A stretch of DNA of 46,635 nt from a virus. The stretch spans positions 1 to 46,635 of the IMG/VR virus record IMGVR_UViG_3300023108_000048; one strand, 5' to 3'. Position 1 is the first letter of the stretch. Every line of letters starts with the position of its first letter. Made by a program: the position numbers and the translations under genes. The notes under the pieces are model-generated. The model ran no database searches, was not told the origin of the DNA, and saw only the letters and a program-made list of their open reading frames with translations. Below, piece after piece: positions 8,202 to 16,699 of the stretch.

Positions 8202-9482
8202 ATGTTTGGCACTAGCCCATTTTCATCGGCCCCATTTGCAGACATGGGGACGGAAGAGTATGAACTTTCGGCTGGTGCCTTAGATGCTGGGGCAGTTGCT
8301 GTCAGCACTACAACAATGTCTGAGGAAGAAACTCTTGCTACACAAGGTGAACTTCTTACTGGCAACCCAACATTAGATACATCAGACTTTAATCAAGGCC
8401 AGACATTATCTACTGCTGATATTGACACTGGTTCTGTAAGTGTACCTGATATTTCTATGTCAGAGGACGAAACTTTTGCAACTGGTGAGTTAGCTACAGG
8501 TAACCCTGCACTTGGTACAGCAGACATTACAGAGGTCAATGTTCTTGGCGAAACAGATGTTATCTCTGTTGGTAACCCAACTTTAGATACATCAGACTTT
8601 GCTCAAGACCATGAAATTGACACTGATGAGTTAGCTACAGGCAATGTTTCAGTACCAGATGCAACCATGCAAGAGGAAGAAACTCTTGGTGGCACAGGCA
8701 TTGAGACAGGTAACCCTGTTGTAGATACAGCAGACATTACAGAGAACAATGACTTATCTACAGGTGACCTAGATACTGGTTCTGTAAGTGTACCTGACGT
8801 TACTATGCAAGAGGATGAAACTTTTGCAACTGGTGAATTAGCTACAGGCAGTCCTTTATTAGATACGTCAGACTTTGATCAGACACAAACATTCGAGTTT
8901 GCTGATTTAGAGACAGGTGATGTTTCTGTACCAGACATAAGTATGTCAGAGGAAGAAACTCTATCTGCACAACTAATGGTGATCAACGATCCTGAGACAC
9001 CTTCTGCTGATTTCACTCAAGGTCATATCTTAGGTTCTGTAACCTTTGTAACAGATGCAGTCAGTGTCCCAGATGCAACAATGTTTGAGGAAGAAACCTT
9101 TACTACTGCTAACCTTAATACTGGTGCGGTAAGTTTAGGTACTGACAGGATTTACCAAGTTCATTCCCTTGAGACTGGCGATCTAGAGACAGGTGCTGTT
9201 GCTGTCGATAATGTAGTGTTCTTACAAATACACTCAGTCAGTGCGGAAGGTATTGAAACAGGTAATCCTGTTCTTGGTGACACACTAATACAAGCTGATC
9301 ACAACATCGAAACTGAGGATTTAGATAGTGGTGACCCAGACCTAGAGACAGCGTTCTTTAACCCTGCAATAGCTAGGGAAGTAAACGCAGATAACAAGAA
9401 GATTGGCAACAGGGCAACCTTTGCTGGTGGTAATAAAACTAAGTTTGGTCGTACCGCTGGTAATAGAGTTAAGGTAGGATAA
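8202..9482 (+). CDS. Acidic repeat virion protein
   Basis: This 426-residue, very acidic protein is built from roughly sixteen degenerate units of about 22 residues. Two forms alternate: one like L-x-TGNPxLDTSDFxQ and one like L-x-TGxVSVPDxTMxEEETL. The C-terminal 35 residues are basic and different, possibly the attachment end. It has no cysteine or membrane segment and probably forms a long beta-solenoid or fibrous tail element. Position next to the fibre-modification genes and good RBS (AGGAG) support a fibre or baseplate-associated role. No specific family recognised. Confidence 0.6.
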   Translation: MFGTSPFSSAPFADMGTEEYELSAGALDAGAVAVSTTTMSEEETLATQGELLTGNPTLDTSDFNQGQTLSTADIDTGSVSVPDISMSEDETFATGELATGNPALGTADITEVNVLGETDVISVGNPTLDTSDFAQDHEIDTDELATGNVSVPDATMQEEETLGGTGIETGNPVVDTADITENNDLSTGDLDTGSVSVPDVTMQEDETFATGELATGSPLLDTSDFDQTQTFEFADLETGDVSVPDISMSEEETLSAQLMVINDPETPSADFTQGHILGSVTFVTDAVSVPDATMFEEETFTTANLNTGAVSLGTDRIYQVHSLETGDLETGAVAVDNVVFLQIHSVSAEGIETGNPVLGDTLIQADHNIETEDLDSGDPDLETAFFNPAIAREVNADNKKIGNRATFAGGNKTKFGRTAGNRVKVG

Positions 9483-9805
9483 TGGCTTTTAAGATTAAAA
9501 CAAATGATACCAGTCCTAAGTTGACTGTAGACCTAGAGGATGCATCTGGCTCTGCTATTGATCTTAGCGGCTCAACCGCAAACTTTCACATGAAGAAGTA
9601 TGGTGAGACTAGCTTAAAGATTGATGCCTCTGCCGACATTACGGATGCATCAGGAGGTCGTGTTGAGTACACTTGGTCATCTGGCGATACAGATACTGCT
9701 GGAACTTACTACGGTGAGATTGAAGTAACCTACGGTGATGCCTCTGTAGAGACATTCCCTAACTCTGGTTACTTTACAATTATTATCCAAGAGGATTTAG
9801 ATTAA
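9482..9805 (+). CDS. Baseplate/fibre beta-domain protein (BppU N-terminal-like)
   Basis: This 107-residue protein has the pattern of the BppU N-terminal/immunoglobulin-like phage domain: an opening DTSPKLTVDLEDASG, a central strand with MKKYGE, and YTWSSGDTDTAGTYYGEIEVTY leading to FPNSGYFTIII. In siphophages such domains anchor receptor-binding proteins to the baseplate or occur as small tail proteins. It is joined to its neighbours by TAATG overlaps. Confidence 0.6.
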   Translation: MAFKIKTNDTSPKLTVDLEDASGSAIDLSGSTANFHMKKYGETSLKIDASADITDASGGRVEYTWSSGDTDTAGTYYGEIEVTYGDASVETFPNSGYFTIIIQEDLD

Positions 9806-10089
9806 TGAGACAACTATTCGATCACATTGAAACATCTGATACAACAACGGAATCGGTAGCAGCACCAATTTCTTCTGGTAGTGCTATTGAAGTTAAGGCT
9901 TCTTCTGGAATTGTATATATGGTTTCTAACCCAGATTCTGTAGCTGTAGACCTTATAGATGGTTCTACTACTATTATGAGAGTACCCGCTGATTCCGTAC
10001 TATGCCCAGCAGTTCCAATTTACTTTGGTACATCTATTAAGGCAATTAGCGCAGGGGCTGCTAAGACATTTTATATGATGTACGAGTAA
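9805..10089 (+). CDS. Small virion protein, unknown
   Basis: This 94-residue protein is predicted to be all-beta, with a central SSGIVYMVSNPDSVAVDLIDG and ending TFYMMYE. No signal peptide or transmembrane helix. It sits last in the fibre cassette, just before the prohead protease. It may be a small decoration or fibre-assembly protein; no family is recognised. Confidence 0.5.
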   Translation: MRQLFDHIETSDTTTESVAAPISSGSAIEVKASSGIVYMVSNPDSVAVDLIDGSTTIMRVPADSVLCPAVPIYFGTSIKAISAGAAKTFYMMYE

Positions 10090-10093
10090 GAAC

Positions 10094-11041
10094 ATGGCAA
10101 AAGGTTTAGCAGCAAAGGTTAAAGAGCATAATGCGAAGTCTAAGCACAAAGTTACGACAAGCATGTTGCAACAAGTATACAACCGTGGTGTTGGTGCTTA
10201 TAGAACGAACCCTAGTTCTGTACGCCCTAATGTTAGTTCCCCTGAACAATGGGCTATGGCACGTGTTAATAGCTTCCTACGGATTGTTAGTGGTAGCAAG
10301 TCTGCTAACCATGATAAAGACCTACTTCCATCTGGTCACCCAAGTAGTACTAAAAAGCGTGAGTACATCAACGAAGATGCTTATATAGTAGATAAAGCTG
10401 ACAAGCCTCTGAACAAGCCATTCCGTCTACCTGCTGGATCATCAAAGAAGTTTGGTGTATACGTAAAAGATGGTGACCGTACAGTTAAGGTTACATTCGG
10501 TGACCCTAACATGGAAATACGTAGGGATGATCCTAAAGCGAGAGCAAACTTTCGTAGTCGTCATTCCTGTGATACAGCAACCGATAAGACTAGCGCACGT
10601 TACTGGTCTTGCAGAATGTGGAGTAGTAGTACCGTGGGCAGTATGACCAAAGATATTACAGGCCAAATACTAAAGGCCGATGAAGAACAACGCATGGTCT
10701 ATGGCTGGGCCTCTGTAGTAACCGAAAAGGGTGAACCAGTAGTTGACCGCCAAGGCGATGTAATAGAATCTGACACACTTGTTAAAGCCGTAAACAAGTT
10801 TATGGAGCATGTACGTGTCGGTAAAGAAATGCACCAAGGTGAGCAAATTGGACGAGTGATCCATTCTCTGCCAGTCACTAAAGAAATAGGTGAAGCCTTG
10901 GGCATCCAGTCTGACCGTGAAGGTTGGGTCGTAGCTTTCAAAGTATACGATGATGACGTTTGGTCACGTGTTAAGTCTGGTGAACTAGCTGCCTTTAGCA
11001 TTGGCGGCAAAGCAATTAAGGAAGATTACGACGATGCCTAG
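10094..11041 (+). CDS. XkdF-like prohead protease with N-terminal phage domain
   Basis: This 315-residue protein has two parts. Residues 1-180 carry a basic domain with YRTNPSSVRP and RSRHSCDTATDK...ARYWSCRMW, seen in phage head proteins (DUF5824-like). From about 190 the XkdF-type serine protease pattern follows: VYGWASV, DRQGDVIE, EMHQGEQIGRVIHS, REGWVVAFKVYDDDVW and AAFSIGG, with His and Ser as likely catalytic residues. It cleaves scaffold and capsid during prohead maturation. The stop overlaps the start of the scaffold gene by eight bases, coupling their translation. Confidence 0.78.
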   Translation: MAKGLAAKVKEHNAKSKHKVTTSMLQQVYNRGVGAYRTNPSSVRPNVSSPEQWAMARVNSFLRIVSGSKSANHDKDLLPSGHPSSTKKREYINEDAYIVDKADKPLNKPFRLPAGSSKKFGVYVKDGDRTVKVTFGDPNMEIRRDDPKARANFRSRHSCDTATDKTSARYWSCRMWSSSTVGSMTKDITGQILKADEEQRMVYGWASVVTEKGEPVVDRQGDVIESDTLVKAVNKFMEHVRVGKEMHQGEQIGRVIHSLPVTKEIGEALGIQSDREGWVVAFKVYDDDVWSRVKSGELAAFSIGGKAIKEDYDDA

Positions 11042-11858
11042 TCTACTTAAACAACTTGAACTTGAAGAGTTATCCCTTGTGGATCGCCCTGCCAATGCAC
11101 AAGCAATGGTATCCCTGTTCAAACGTGACAACTCCGATGAGGAAGAAATGACAGAAACACTAGAAAAAATGGGCTACGACGAAGATAAGTTGAAAGCCTA
11201 CATGAAAGAAAAAGGTTGTGGTCGTGCAGAGGCTATGGAAGCCTTGAAAATGGACGAACCAGAAGATATGAAAAAGTCAGAAGAAATCGACCCAGTAGTA
11301 GCTGAGATTGATGAAGCTGACATTGCACAAGCTGAGATCGACACACTGAAAGCAGAGAACGAGCGTCTACGCAAGTCTTTGATTGAAGCAGGTTATGTGA
11401 TCAAAGCAGAATCAATCGAAAAGAAAGCTGAACCAGAGTACCTAGAGTACAACGGTGAGCAAGTAAACAAAGCTGACATCCCAGCAGTGATCTTGAAAGC
11501 CCTAGAGGAAGCAGAGGTCGCTAAAGCAGACGCAGAGTTGACTAAGTCAGCAACAGAATCCCTACCTCACTTTGACGTAGATGTTGCCAAGGCTCTTGTC
11601 GCTAAACATGCTGATGACGAAGCTGTAATGAATGTCCTGAAAGCTGCTGACTCAGTGTTCGCAGGTAAGATGGAAGAAGTCGGTAAATCAGACGCAGACG
11701 GTGAGTTCGCTTCTGCTGCTGACGCACTAGATGCAATGGTTAAGTCTTACATGGACGAAAACCAAATGAAGAAATCAGAGTACGCCAAAGCATATGCTGC
11801 TGTAGCTAAAACAGACGATGGCAAGGCTCTAATCAATAAATCCTATAAGGGGGAATAA
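11034..11858 (+). CDS. Capsid scaffolding protein
   Basis: This 274-residue, Glu/Lys/Ala-rich, strongly helical protein has a coiled-coil stretch around residues 95-125 (IDTLKAENERLRKSL), typical of phage internal scaffolds. Placement between protease and decoration/capsid genes supports this. The ATG at 11034 (MPSLLKQLELEELSLVDRPA) is preferred over an upstream in-frame start because it gives the usual short overlap with the protease and the LSLVDRPAN opening common to such scaffolds. Confidence 0.78.
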   Translation: MPSLLKQLELEELSLVDRPANAQAMVSLFKRDNSDEEEMTETLEKMGYDEDKLKAYMKEKGCGRAEAMEALKMDEPEDMKKSEEIDPVVAEIDEADIAQAEIDTLKAENERLRKSLIEAGYVIKAESIEKKAEPEYLEYNGEQVNKADIPAVILKALEEAEVAKADAELTKSATESLPHFDVDVAKALVAKHADDEAVMNVLKAADSVFAGKMEEVGKSDADGEFASAADALDAMVKSYMDENQMKKSEYAKAYAAVAKTDDGKALINKSYKGE

Positions 11859-11860
11859 CA

Positions 11861-12238
11861 ATGGCTGTAATGCAAAGCCGTGATACACGCACATTTGAAG
11901 CTGGTGAGGACCTATCGTCAGCACAATTTAAGTTCGTTACATTAGAATCAGACGGTCAAGTAGACCTAGCAGATGCTGCTGGTGAACGTGCTATCGGAGT
12001 TCTATTGAACAAACCAGACGCAGCAGGTAAAGCCGCAACTGTCGCAATTACAGGTAAAGTGATGGTAGAAGCTGGTGCAACAGTAGCTGCTGGCGCACAA
12101 CTACAGACCAATGCAGCAGGTGAAGCAATCACAGCGGCTGCTGGTGATGTTGTAATGGGTTACGCACTAGAAGATGCCGTAGATGGTCAGATTTTCGCTA
12201 TGGAGTTAATCCAAGGCGGGAACGTAGTACCTGCGTAA
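11861..12238 (+). CDS. Capsid decoration protein (DUF2190-like)
   Basis: This 125-residue Ala/Gly/Val-rich protein has the pattern of DUF2190 phage capsid cement proteins: an N-terminal arm, then FKFVTLESDGQVDLADAAG, IGVLLNKP, and AVAGAQLQ-like strands. It likely binds the outer capsid surface and stabilises it. It lies directly upstream of the major capsid gene, and GGGGGAATAACA precedes the ATG. Confidence 0.72.
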   Translation: MAVMQSRDTRTFEAGEDLSSAQFKFVTLESDGQVDLADAAGERAIGVLLNKPDAAGKAATVAITGKVMVEAGATVAAGAQLQTNAAGEAITAAAGDVVMGYALEDAVDGQIFAMELIQGGNVVPA

Positions 12239-12264
12239 GCTGATATAGAAAAGGAATAAAATAA

Positions 12265-13245
12265 ATGCCTATGTTGACACCATCGGCGGTCCATTTAGAC
12301 CAGCCGCTAACAAACTTGACCATTGCTTATGTTCAAGATCAAAACGCTTTCATTGCTGACAAAGTTTTCCCTGTTGTGGGCGTAGAACGTCAGTCTGATA
12401 AGTATTACATCTATGACCGTGCAAACATGAACCGTACTGGCGATGTTGCTAAACTAGCACCACGTACAGAGGTCAACCGTATCGGTCAAGCAATCTCTAA
12501 CGAGTCATACTATGCAGACGTTTATGGTCTGGGTATGGACTTCGATGAGCAAACTCTTGCAAACGAAGATGCTGCACTAGACATCCGTGCATCAGGTGCG
12601 CAAACGCTTGTCAACCGCCTAATGATCCACCGTGAGGAACAGTTCGCTGATACATTCTTCAAGGCTGGCGTCTGGGGTACAGACAGCACACCAACAAACT
12701 TGTGGTCAGACTACACAAACTCAACTCCAATCAAAGACGTAACTAACGCTCGTCGTACAATGCAGTTGAAATCTGGCGGCTTCAAGCCAAACACAATGGT
12801 TGTCGGTAAAGAAGTTCGTGACATCTTGATCAACCACCCAGACATTCTTGCACGTCTAAACGGTGGCGCAACTGTAAACAACACAGCGATGATCACAGAC
12901 GCTAAACTAGCGGAAATCTTTGAAGTAGAAAACTTCTACGTCATGGAAGCTGTGAAAAACACTGCTGTTGAAGGTGTTGCAGAATCAAACGCATTCATCG
13001 GTGCAGACCACGCATTGTTGGTACACGGCCCACGTAACGCTGGCCTAATGACACCAGCAGCAGGTCTAACATTTGCTTGGAACAACATTCCATCTGCAAA
13101 CAACTTGGGTATCACTGTTGAGTCTTTCTCAGACGATGCACTGAAACGTCAACAAGTTGCAGAACACATTCAAGTTAAAATGGCTTATGACATGAAAGTC
13201 ACAGGCGCAGACTTGGGTTACTTGTTCGAGCAAGTGATTGCATAA
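12265..13245 (+). CDS. Major capsid protein
   Basis: This 326-residue protein has features of HK97-fold major capsid proteins in phages with Mu-like portals: an N-terminal FIADKVFPVVGVERQSDKYY segment, RASGAQTLVNRLMIHREEQFAD helix region, an A-domain with GGFKPNTMVVGKEVRDILINHP, and a C-terminal HIQVKMAYDMKV strand. It lacks cysteines. An AAGGAATAAA RBS precedes the start. It is followed by a strong terminator-like hairpin, fitting very high expression. Confidence 0.82.
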   Translation: MPMLTPSAVHLDQPLTNLTIAYVQDQNAFIADKVFPVVGVERQSDKYYIYDRANMNRTGDVAKLAPRTEVNRIGQAISNESYYADVYGLGMDFDEQTLANEDAALDIRASGAQTLVNRLMIHREEQFADTFFKAGVWGTDSTPTNLWSDYTNSTPIKDVTNARRTMQLKSGGFKPNTMVVGKEVRDILINHPDILARLNGGATVNNTAMITDAKLAEIFEVENFYVMEAVKNTAVEGVAESNAFIGADHALLVHGPRNAGLMTPAAGLTFAWNNIPSANNLGITVESFSDDALKRQQVAEHIQVKMAYDMKVTGADLGYLFEQVIA

Positions 13246-13253
13246 ATTACTCT

Positions 13254-13273
13254 AGGGGGGCTTCGGTCCCCCT
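13254..13273 (+). terminator. Hairpin with UUCG loop after capsid gene
   Basis: AGGGGGGC-TTCG-GTCCCCCT forms an 8-bp GC-rich stem (one G-U pair) on a stable UUCG tetraloop, followed by TTCCCTTT. It lies eight bases past the capsid stop and likely terminates or attenuates transcription and protects the capsid mRNA 3' end. Confidence 0.85.
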
Positions 13274-13299
13274 TTCCCTTTAGCTAGGAAAGTCCCGAT

Positions 13300-13686
13300 A
13301 TGAACTTTGATATGCCGATGCAAATTGACCAGCCCTTGTTTGTCAAGGTACCCTTCGATGGTTCTGGTCGATCATGGAAAACACAAGAACACTTCCCTTG
13401 GAAGGAAATGGGAGTAGACTACGAGCGAGTTAAACACTTGTACGGTATCCGCTTCCTATACCACAACGAAGAATTAGCAGCTAACCTAAAGGTTGGTGAT
13501 GGACTAGAAGCACTAGACCTTGCTGGACTAACAGAACTTGTCAATACGATTAACGCCAAGGTTAAAGCTAAGACAAGTAACGAAACAGAGTTTCAACGCA
13601 AGAAGTGCAAGAAGTCAAAAATACTAGACAAACAGCGTGGCCTGATACGATCTTGGCGGCGTAACTATGGCGAACTAGAGGTATGA
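13300..13686 (+). CDS. Head-region protein, unknown
   Basis: This 128-residue protein follows the capsid gene. The first half is mixed (FVKVPFDGSGRSWKTQEHFPW), the C-terminal third is Lys/Arg-rich (EFQRKKCKKSKILDKQRG). It may be a head-completion or minor head protein, since this is where such genes sit. GGAAAG precedes the start. No family recognised. Confidence 0.6.
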   Translation: MNFDMPMQIDQPLFVKVPFDGSGRSWKTQEHFPWKEMGVDYERVKHLYGIRFLYHNEELAANLKVGDGLEALDLAGLTELVNTINAKVKAKTSNETEFQRKKCKKSKILDKQRGLIRSWRRNYGELEV

Positions 13687-13689
13687 TAA

Positions 13690-14139
13690 ATGGCTTGGTC
13701 CTATGATGAACGTAACTTAAATACAACGGATGCTTTGGGTCGTCTTAACGCCACACGGTTTCTTATTGGTGATACCAATGAGGATGACCAGCAGGTACAA
13801 GACGAAGAAGTTGCGTTTGCACTGGCCCAAGCTAACAACAACACATATTTCGCTGGTGCATTTCTATGTCGCACTATTGCAGCTAAATACTCACGTAACG
13901 TAGACGTAAAGATAAGTGGTGCCTTAGAAGAGACATCTAGTCAACTACAGGCCCACTACTTAGAACTGGCAGAAGCCCTAGAGTATCAAGCACAGAAAAC
14001 TGGTGGTGTACTTGGTATTGTTGCAGGTGGTATTACTAAGTCCACTGTCGATAGTGTAAGAGAAAACACTAACCGTGTAACACCTTCATTCAATAAAGAC
14101 CAGTTTAAAGTAGACGAACAATACTACGACTACGAGTAA
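13690..14139 (+). CDS. Head-tail connector/adaptor
   Basis: This 149-residue, mostly helical protein has RFLIGDTNEDDQQVQDEEV near the start, a pattern of head-tail adaptor proteins (gp6/gp15-like), and a helical core with FLCRTIAAKYSRNVDVKISG. Position right after the capsid block and before neck genes agrees. It would bind the portal and form the first ring of the connector. Confidence 0.65.
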   Translation: MAWSYDERNLNTTDALGRLNATRFLIGDTNEDDQQVQDEEVAFALAQANNNTYFAGAFLCRTIAAKYSRNVDVKISGALEETSSQLQAHYLELAEALEYQAQKTGGVLGIVAGGITKSTVDSVRENTNRVTPSFNKDQFKVDEQYYDYE

Positions 14140-14149
14140 GGAGTTAGCC

Positions 14150-14494
14150 ATGAACGCCTACAATCTACTGCGACTTGTGCAGAGACATGGTTCTACTCTG
14201 ACCTTGCATAAGGTGTCGGAAGGTACGTATGACCCTGCCACTGGTTCCCTTACTGGGGGTAGCACGACAGACTATGAAGTCACTGGTTATATGTATGATG
14301 CAGTTACTGGCATAGCTACAGACGAGATCGTCAGAGGTGTAAAGAAGTTAGTAATACCTGCACTAGGGCTAACAGTAGAACCCGACGATGGTGATACGGT
14401 TTCTGGCCTAGGTGATAAGGTACACATTGATAGAGTTACTACCTACTATTCTGCTGGTCTTGCTGTCTTGTACGAGTGTGAGGTTAGAGAGTAA
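14150..14494 (+). CDS. Head-tail stopper/neck protein
   Basis: This 114-residue protein of predicted beta-barrel type (STLTLHKVSEGTYDPATGSL and VTGYMYDAV) resembles small head-closure or stopper proteins. It follows AAGGAGTTAGCC and overlaps the next gene at its stop. Function is assigned mainly by gene order. Confidence 0.6.
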   Translation: MNAYNLLRLVQRHGSTLTLHKVSEGTYDPATGSLTGGSTTDYEVTGYMYDAVTGIATDEIVRGVKKLVIPALGLTVEPDDGDTVSGLGDKVHIDRVTTYYSAGLAVLYECEVRE

Positions 14495-14892
14495 TGGCTA
14501 ACTCTGTTAAGATACAGGTCAGTAAAACCTTTGAGGATAAACTTAAAGAGTTAGACGAACAGATAGAAGAGGACAAACGAGAGGTTGTTCGTAATAGAGC
14601 AATCACCGCATTGAAATACTCCTTTCCATTTGTTGATACTGGTGCCTACATGACCTCTTGGTCTATTTCTGTCGGCAGGGGTCGTCCTAGAGGTAAGTCA
14701 TCAAGAGGCAGACCTAAAATGGATGCAGGTGCTGCATTTCAAGAGTCACTACAAAACATCGAATCAGACCTAGCAAAACTTGATATGTCTAAAGATGAGT
14801 TTATACTTCGTAATGGCGCACCTCATGCTGACCCAAACTGGTCTGTCGAGAGAAAGCACAGGGTCTTTGCTAGATTAAAAGGTGGTAGCTAA
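14494..14892 (+). CDS. Neck protein (HK97 gp10-like)
   Basis: This 132-residue protein has an N-terminal helical part and the pattern KYSFPFVDTGAYMTSWSISVGRG, which fits HK97 gp10-like tail-completion proteins (DTGxLxxSW). A Gly/Arg-rich loop follows. It overlaps both neighbours by one-base TAATG junctions. Confidence 0.65.
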   Translation: MANSVKIQVSKTFEDKLKELDEQIEEDKREVVRNRAITALKYSFPFVDTGAYMTSWSISVGRGRPRGKSSRGRPKMDAGAAFQESLQNIESDLAKLDMSKDEFILRNGAPHADPNWSVERKHRVFARLKGGS

Positions 14893-15299
14893 TGGCAAAC
14901 ATTGATAAGGACATTCGTGCTGCTTTAGAAAGTCAGTTATCTAGTATTACTGACGTACCATCTATAGCCTACGAGAACGTGTCGTTTAGTCCGACGACTG
15001 GCAACAGTTACATCCAAGTATCTTATGCCCCACTAACAAGACGACCAGCCGCACGTGGACTAAGCCCACAACAAAGGTACGATGGTTTGTTCTTTATTAA
15101 CTGCTATGCACCAGAGGGTAGTGGACCTTCTGCTGGCGATACACTAGCCAAGAATGTTATGGAAGCATTTGAGGCAACCACAAAACTAACTCACAACAGT
15201 AAAACTGTTTATATTGACTATGCAGAAAGGCAATTAGCTTTTGTGGATAGCCCTTGGTATGTCGTACCTGTAACCATAGCTTGGTACGCTTATAACTAA
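14892..15299 (+). CDS. Tail terminator protein (DUF4128-like)
   Basis: This 135-residue protein with IAYENVSFSPTTGNSYIQV, GLSPQQRYDGLFFINCYAPEG and a final WYVVPVTIAWYAY strand matches the DUF4128/tail-terminator type in siphophages. It would cap the tail tube at the head-proximal end. It precedes the tail tube gene as in other siphophages. Confidence 0.72.
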   Translation: MANIDKDIRAALESQLSSITDVPSIAYENVSFSPTTGNSYIQVSYAPLTRRPAARGLSPQQRYDGLFFINCYAPEGSGPSAGDTLAKNVMEAFEATTKLTHNSKTVYIDYAERQLAFVDSPWYVVPVTIAWYAYN

Positions 15300-15313
15300 T
15301 TAGGAGATAACTC

Positions 15314-16219
15314 ATGGCCTTTGCACAGGGTTCACGTTCTAGCTTGTCGTACATCGTAGAAAGCACATTTGGTACGACACCTGCTGGTAACTTTACAAAC
15401 TTACCTTTTTCTACTCATTCACTAAACTTGTCTAAAGATCGTGTTGCAGGTAATGACATTCAGTCAGACCGTATGCCACGTGTTGATCGTCACGGTAACC
15501 GTCAGGCTGGTGGTGATATTGTCGCTGATATGCGTGATGCAGACTACGACGAGTTCCTAGAAGCTGCCATGCTAAACACATGGTCAACTAACGTACTTAA
15601 AGTTGGCACTACACCTAAGTTCTTCTCTATTGAGGACTATGCTGCTGACATCGACCAAGCACGTTTGTTCACAGGCATGACTGTCAACACGATGGGCGTT
15701 TCACTTGCACCTAACCAGATGGTAACAACAACCTTCGGTATGGTCGGTAAAGACATGACCATCGGTGCTACAGAGAAAACCCAAGATGCAGCATCAGGTG
15801 CAGCACCTTTCGATGCTTACTCTGGTGACCTTTCTATCGGTGACGTAGGTGCTGGTGCAGCATCAGCTATCGTTACTGGCCTAGACTTCACATTGACTAA
15901 CGGTTATGCACCTACATTTGTTGTTGGTGATGACTCAGCCCCCAGCCTAGAGTTTGGTCGTGCAGAAGTCGAAGGTACACTATCAGCTTACTTTGAAGAT
16001 GCTGCACTTGTAAACCGTTTCATCAACGAAACAGAGACAGAGATTGAAGTGTCTGTTGGTGACGGTACAAACACAATGACATTCCTATTTCCACGTGTAA
16101 AGATTAACTCTGCTGACGTTGGTGTAGATGGTCCTACGAGCCGTGTAATCTCTATGTCTTTTGTTGCTCTATATGATACAACAGAAGCGACTAACTTGAA
16201 GATTACTCGCTCTGCGTAA
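15314..16219 (+). CDS. Major tail tube protein
   Basis: This 301-residue protein has the tail-tube opening RSSLSYIVESTFGTTPAGNF, a beta-rich core, and the conserved ending VISMSFVALYDTT. Length and position upstream of the tail chaperones fit. A clear TAGGAGATAACTC Shine-Dalgarno precedes it, fitting a very abundant virion protein. Confidence 0.78.
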   Translation: MAFAQGSRSSLSYIVESTFGTTPAGNFTNLPFSTHSLNLSKDRVAGNDIQSDRMPRVDRHGNRQAGGDIVADMRDADYDEFLEAAMLNTWSTNVLKVGTTPKFFSIEDYAADIDQARLFTGMTVNTMGVSLAPNQMVTTTFGMVGKDMTIGATEKTQDAASGAAPFDAYSGDLSIGDVGAGAASAIVTGLDFTLTNGYAPTFVVGDDSAPSLEFGRAEVEGTLSAYFEDAALVNRFINETETEIEVSVGDGTNTMTFLFPRVKINSADVGVDGPTSRVISMSFVALYDTTEATNLKITRSA

Positions 16220-16220
16220 T

Positions 16221-16265
16221 CCCTAGCTAGGGCGGGGGGTGTTGGTGTCGGGTCTGGCATCCCCC
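16221..16265 (+). terminator. Palindrome and GC hairpin after tail tube gene
   Basis: CCCTAGCTAGGG (16221-16232) is a perfect 12-bp palindrome. It is followed by an 8-bp stem of 16234-16241 with 16258-16265 around a 16-base loop. No U-run follows, so it may be a weak attenuator or an mRNA-stabilising hairpin between the highly expressed tube gene and the tail chaperone gene. Confidence 0.5.
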
Positions 16266-16300
16266 ACAATTAACCCGACTTATCCCGAAAGGAACCTGAC

Positions 16301-16699
16301 ATGGATTTAAAAGATTTAACACCTAAGAGTGATATAGTTGTAGTAGAACTAAAACACCCTGTAACACAAGAGCCTTTGTTGAATGAGGACGACAGCCCTA
16401 TGACAATTTCGCTGTATGCGCCTCATACTAAAGAGTACAAAGTGGTACTTTGGGCAGTTACTGATGAACGACTAAAAGCGGCTGCAAAGACAGGTAAGAT
16501 TGAAGTTAAAGCAGAAGATTTAGAGACTCAATCAATCGAAAGCCTAGCTAAGACTACAAAAGAGTGGAGCATCACTTTTGACAGTGAGAAACCTCCTCTT
16601 AGTTATGACAAAGCAAAACAGATTTACACTGAGGTGTTCTGGATTAAAGACCAACTTGAAGCTGCCTTGAGTAGCTATCTGGATTTTTTGAAGGGCTGA
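16301..16699 (+). CDS. Tail assembly chaperone, short form
   Basis: This 132-residue protein lies between tail tube and tape measure, the usual place of lambda gpG-like chaperones. The N-terminal half is beta-rich and the C-terminal half helical. Its reading frame ends in a heptamer T TTT TTG five codons before the stop, which lets a fraction of ribosomes shift -1 into the next frame and make the long form. It coats the tape measure during tail assembly. Confidence 0.75.
   Translation: MDLKDLTPKSDIVVVELKHPVTQEPLLNEDDSPMTISLYAPHTKEYKVVLWAVTDERLKAAAKTGKIEVKAEDLETQSIESLAKTTKEWSITFDSEKPPLSYDKAKQIYTEVFWIKDQLEAALSSYLDFLKG
16684..16690 (+). promoter_or_regulatory. -1 programmed ribosomal frameshift site
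   Basis: In frame the codons are GAT TTT TTG, giving the canonical X XXY YYZ heptamer T TTT TTG. The -1 frame is open from 16672 to 17028, and the zero-frame stop is at 16697-16699, so the slip lies inside the short overlap. The arrangement is that of G/GT tail chaperones. Confidence 0.85.
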
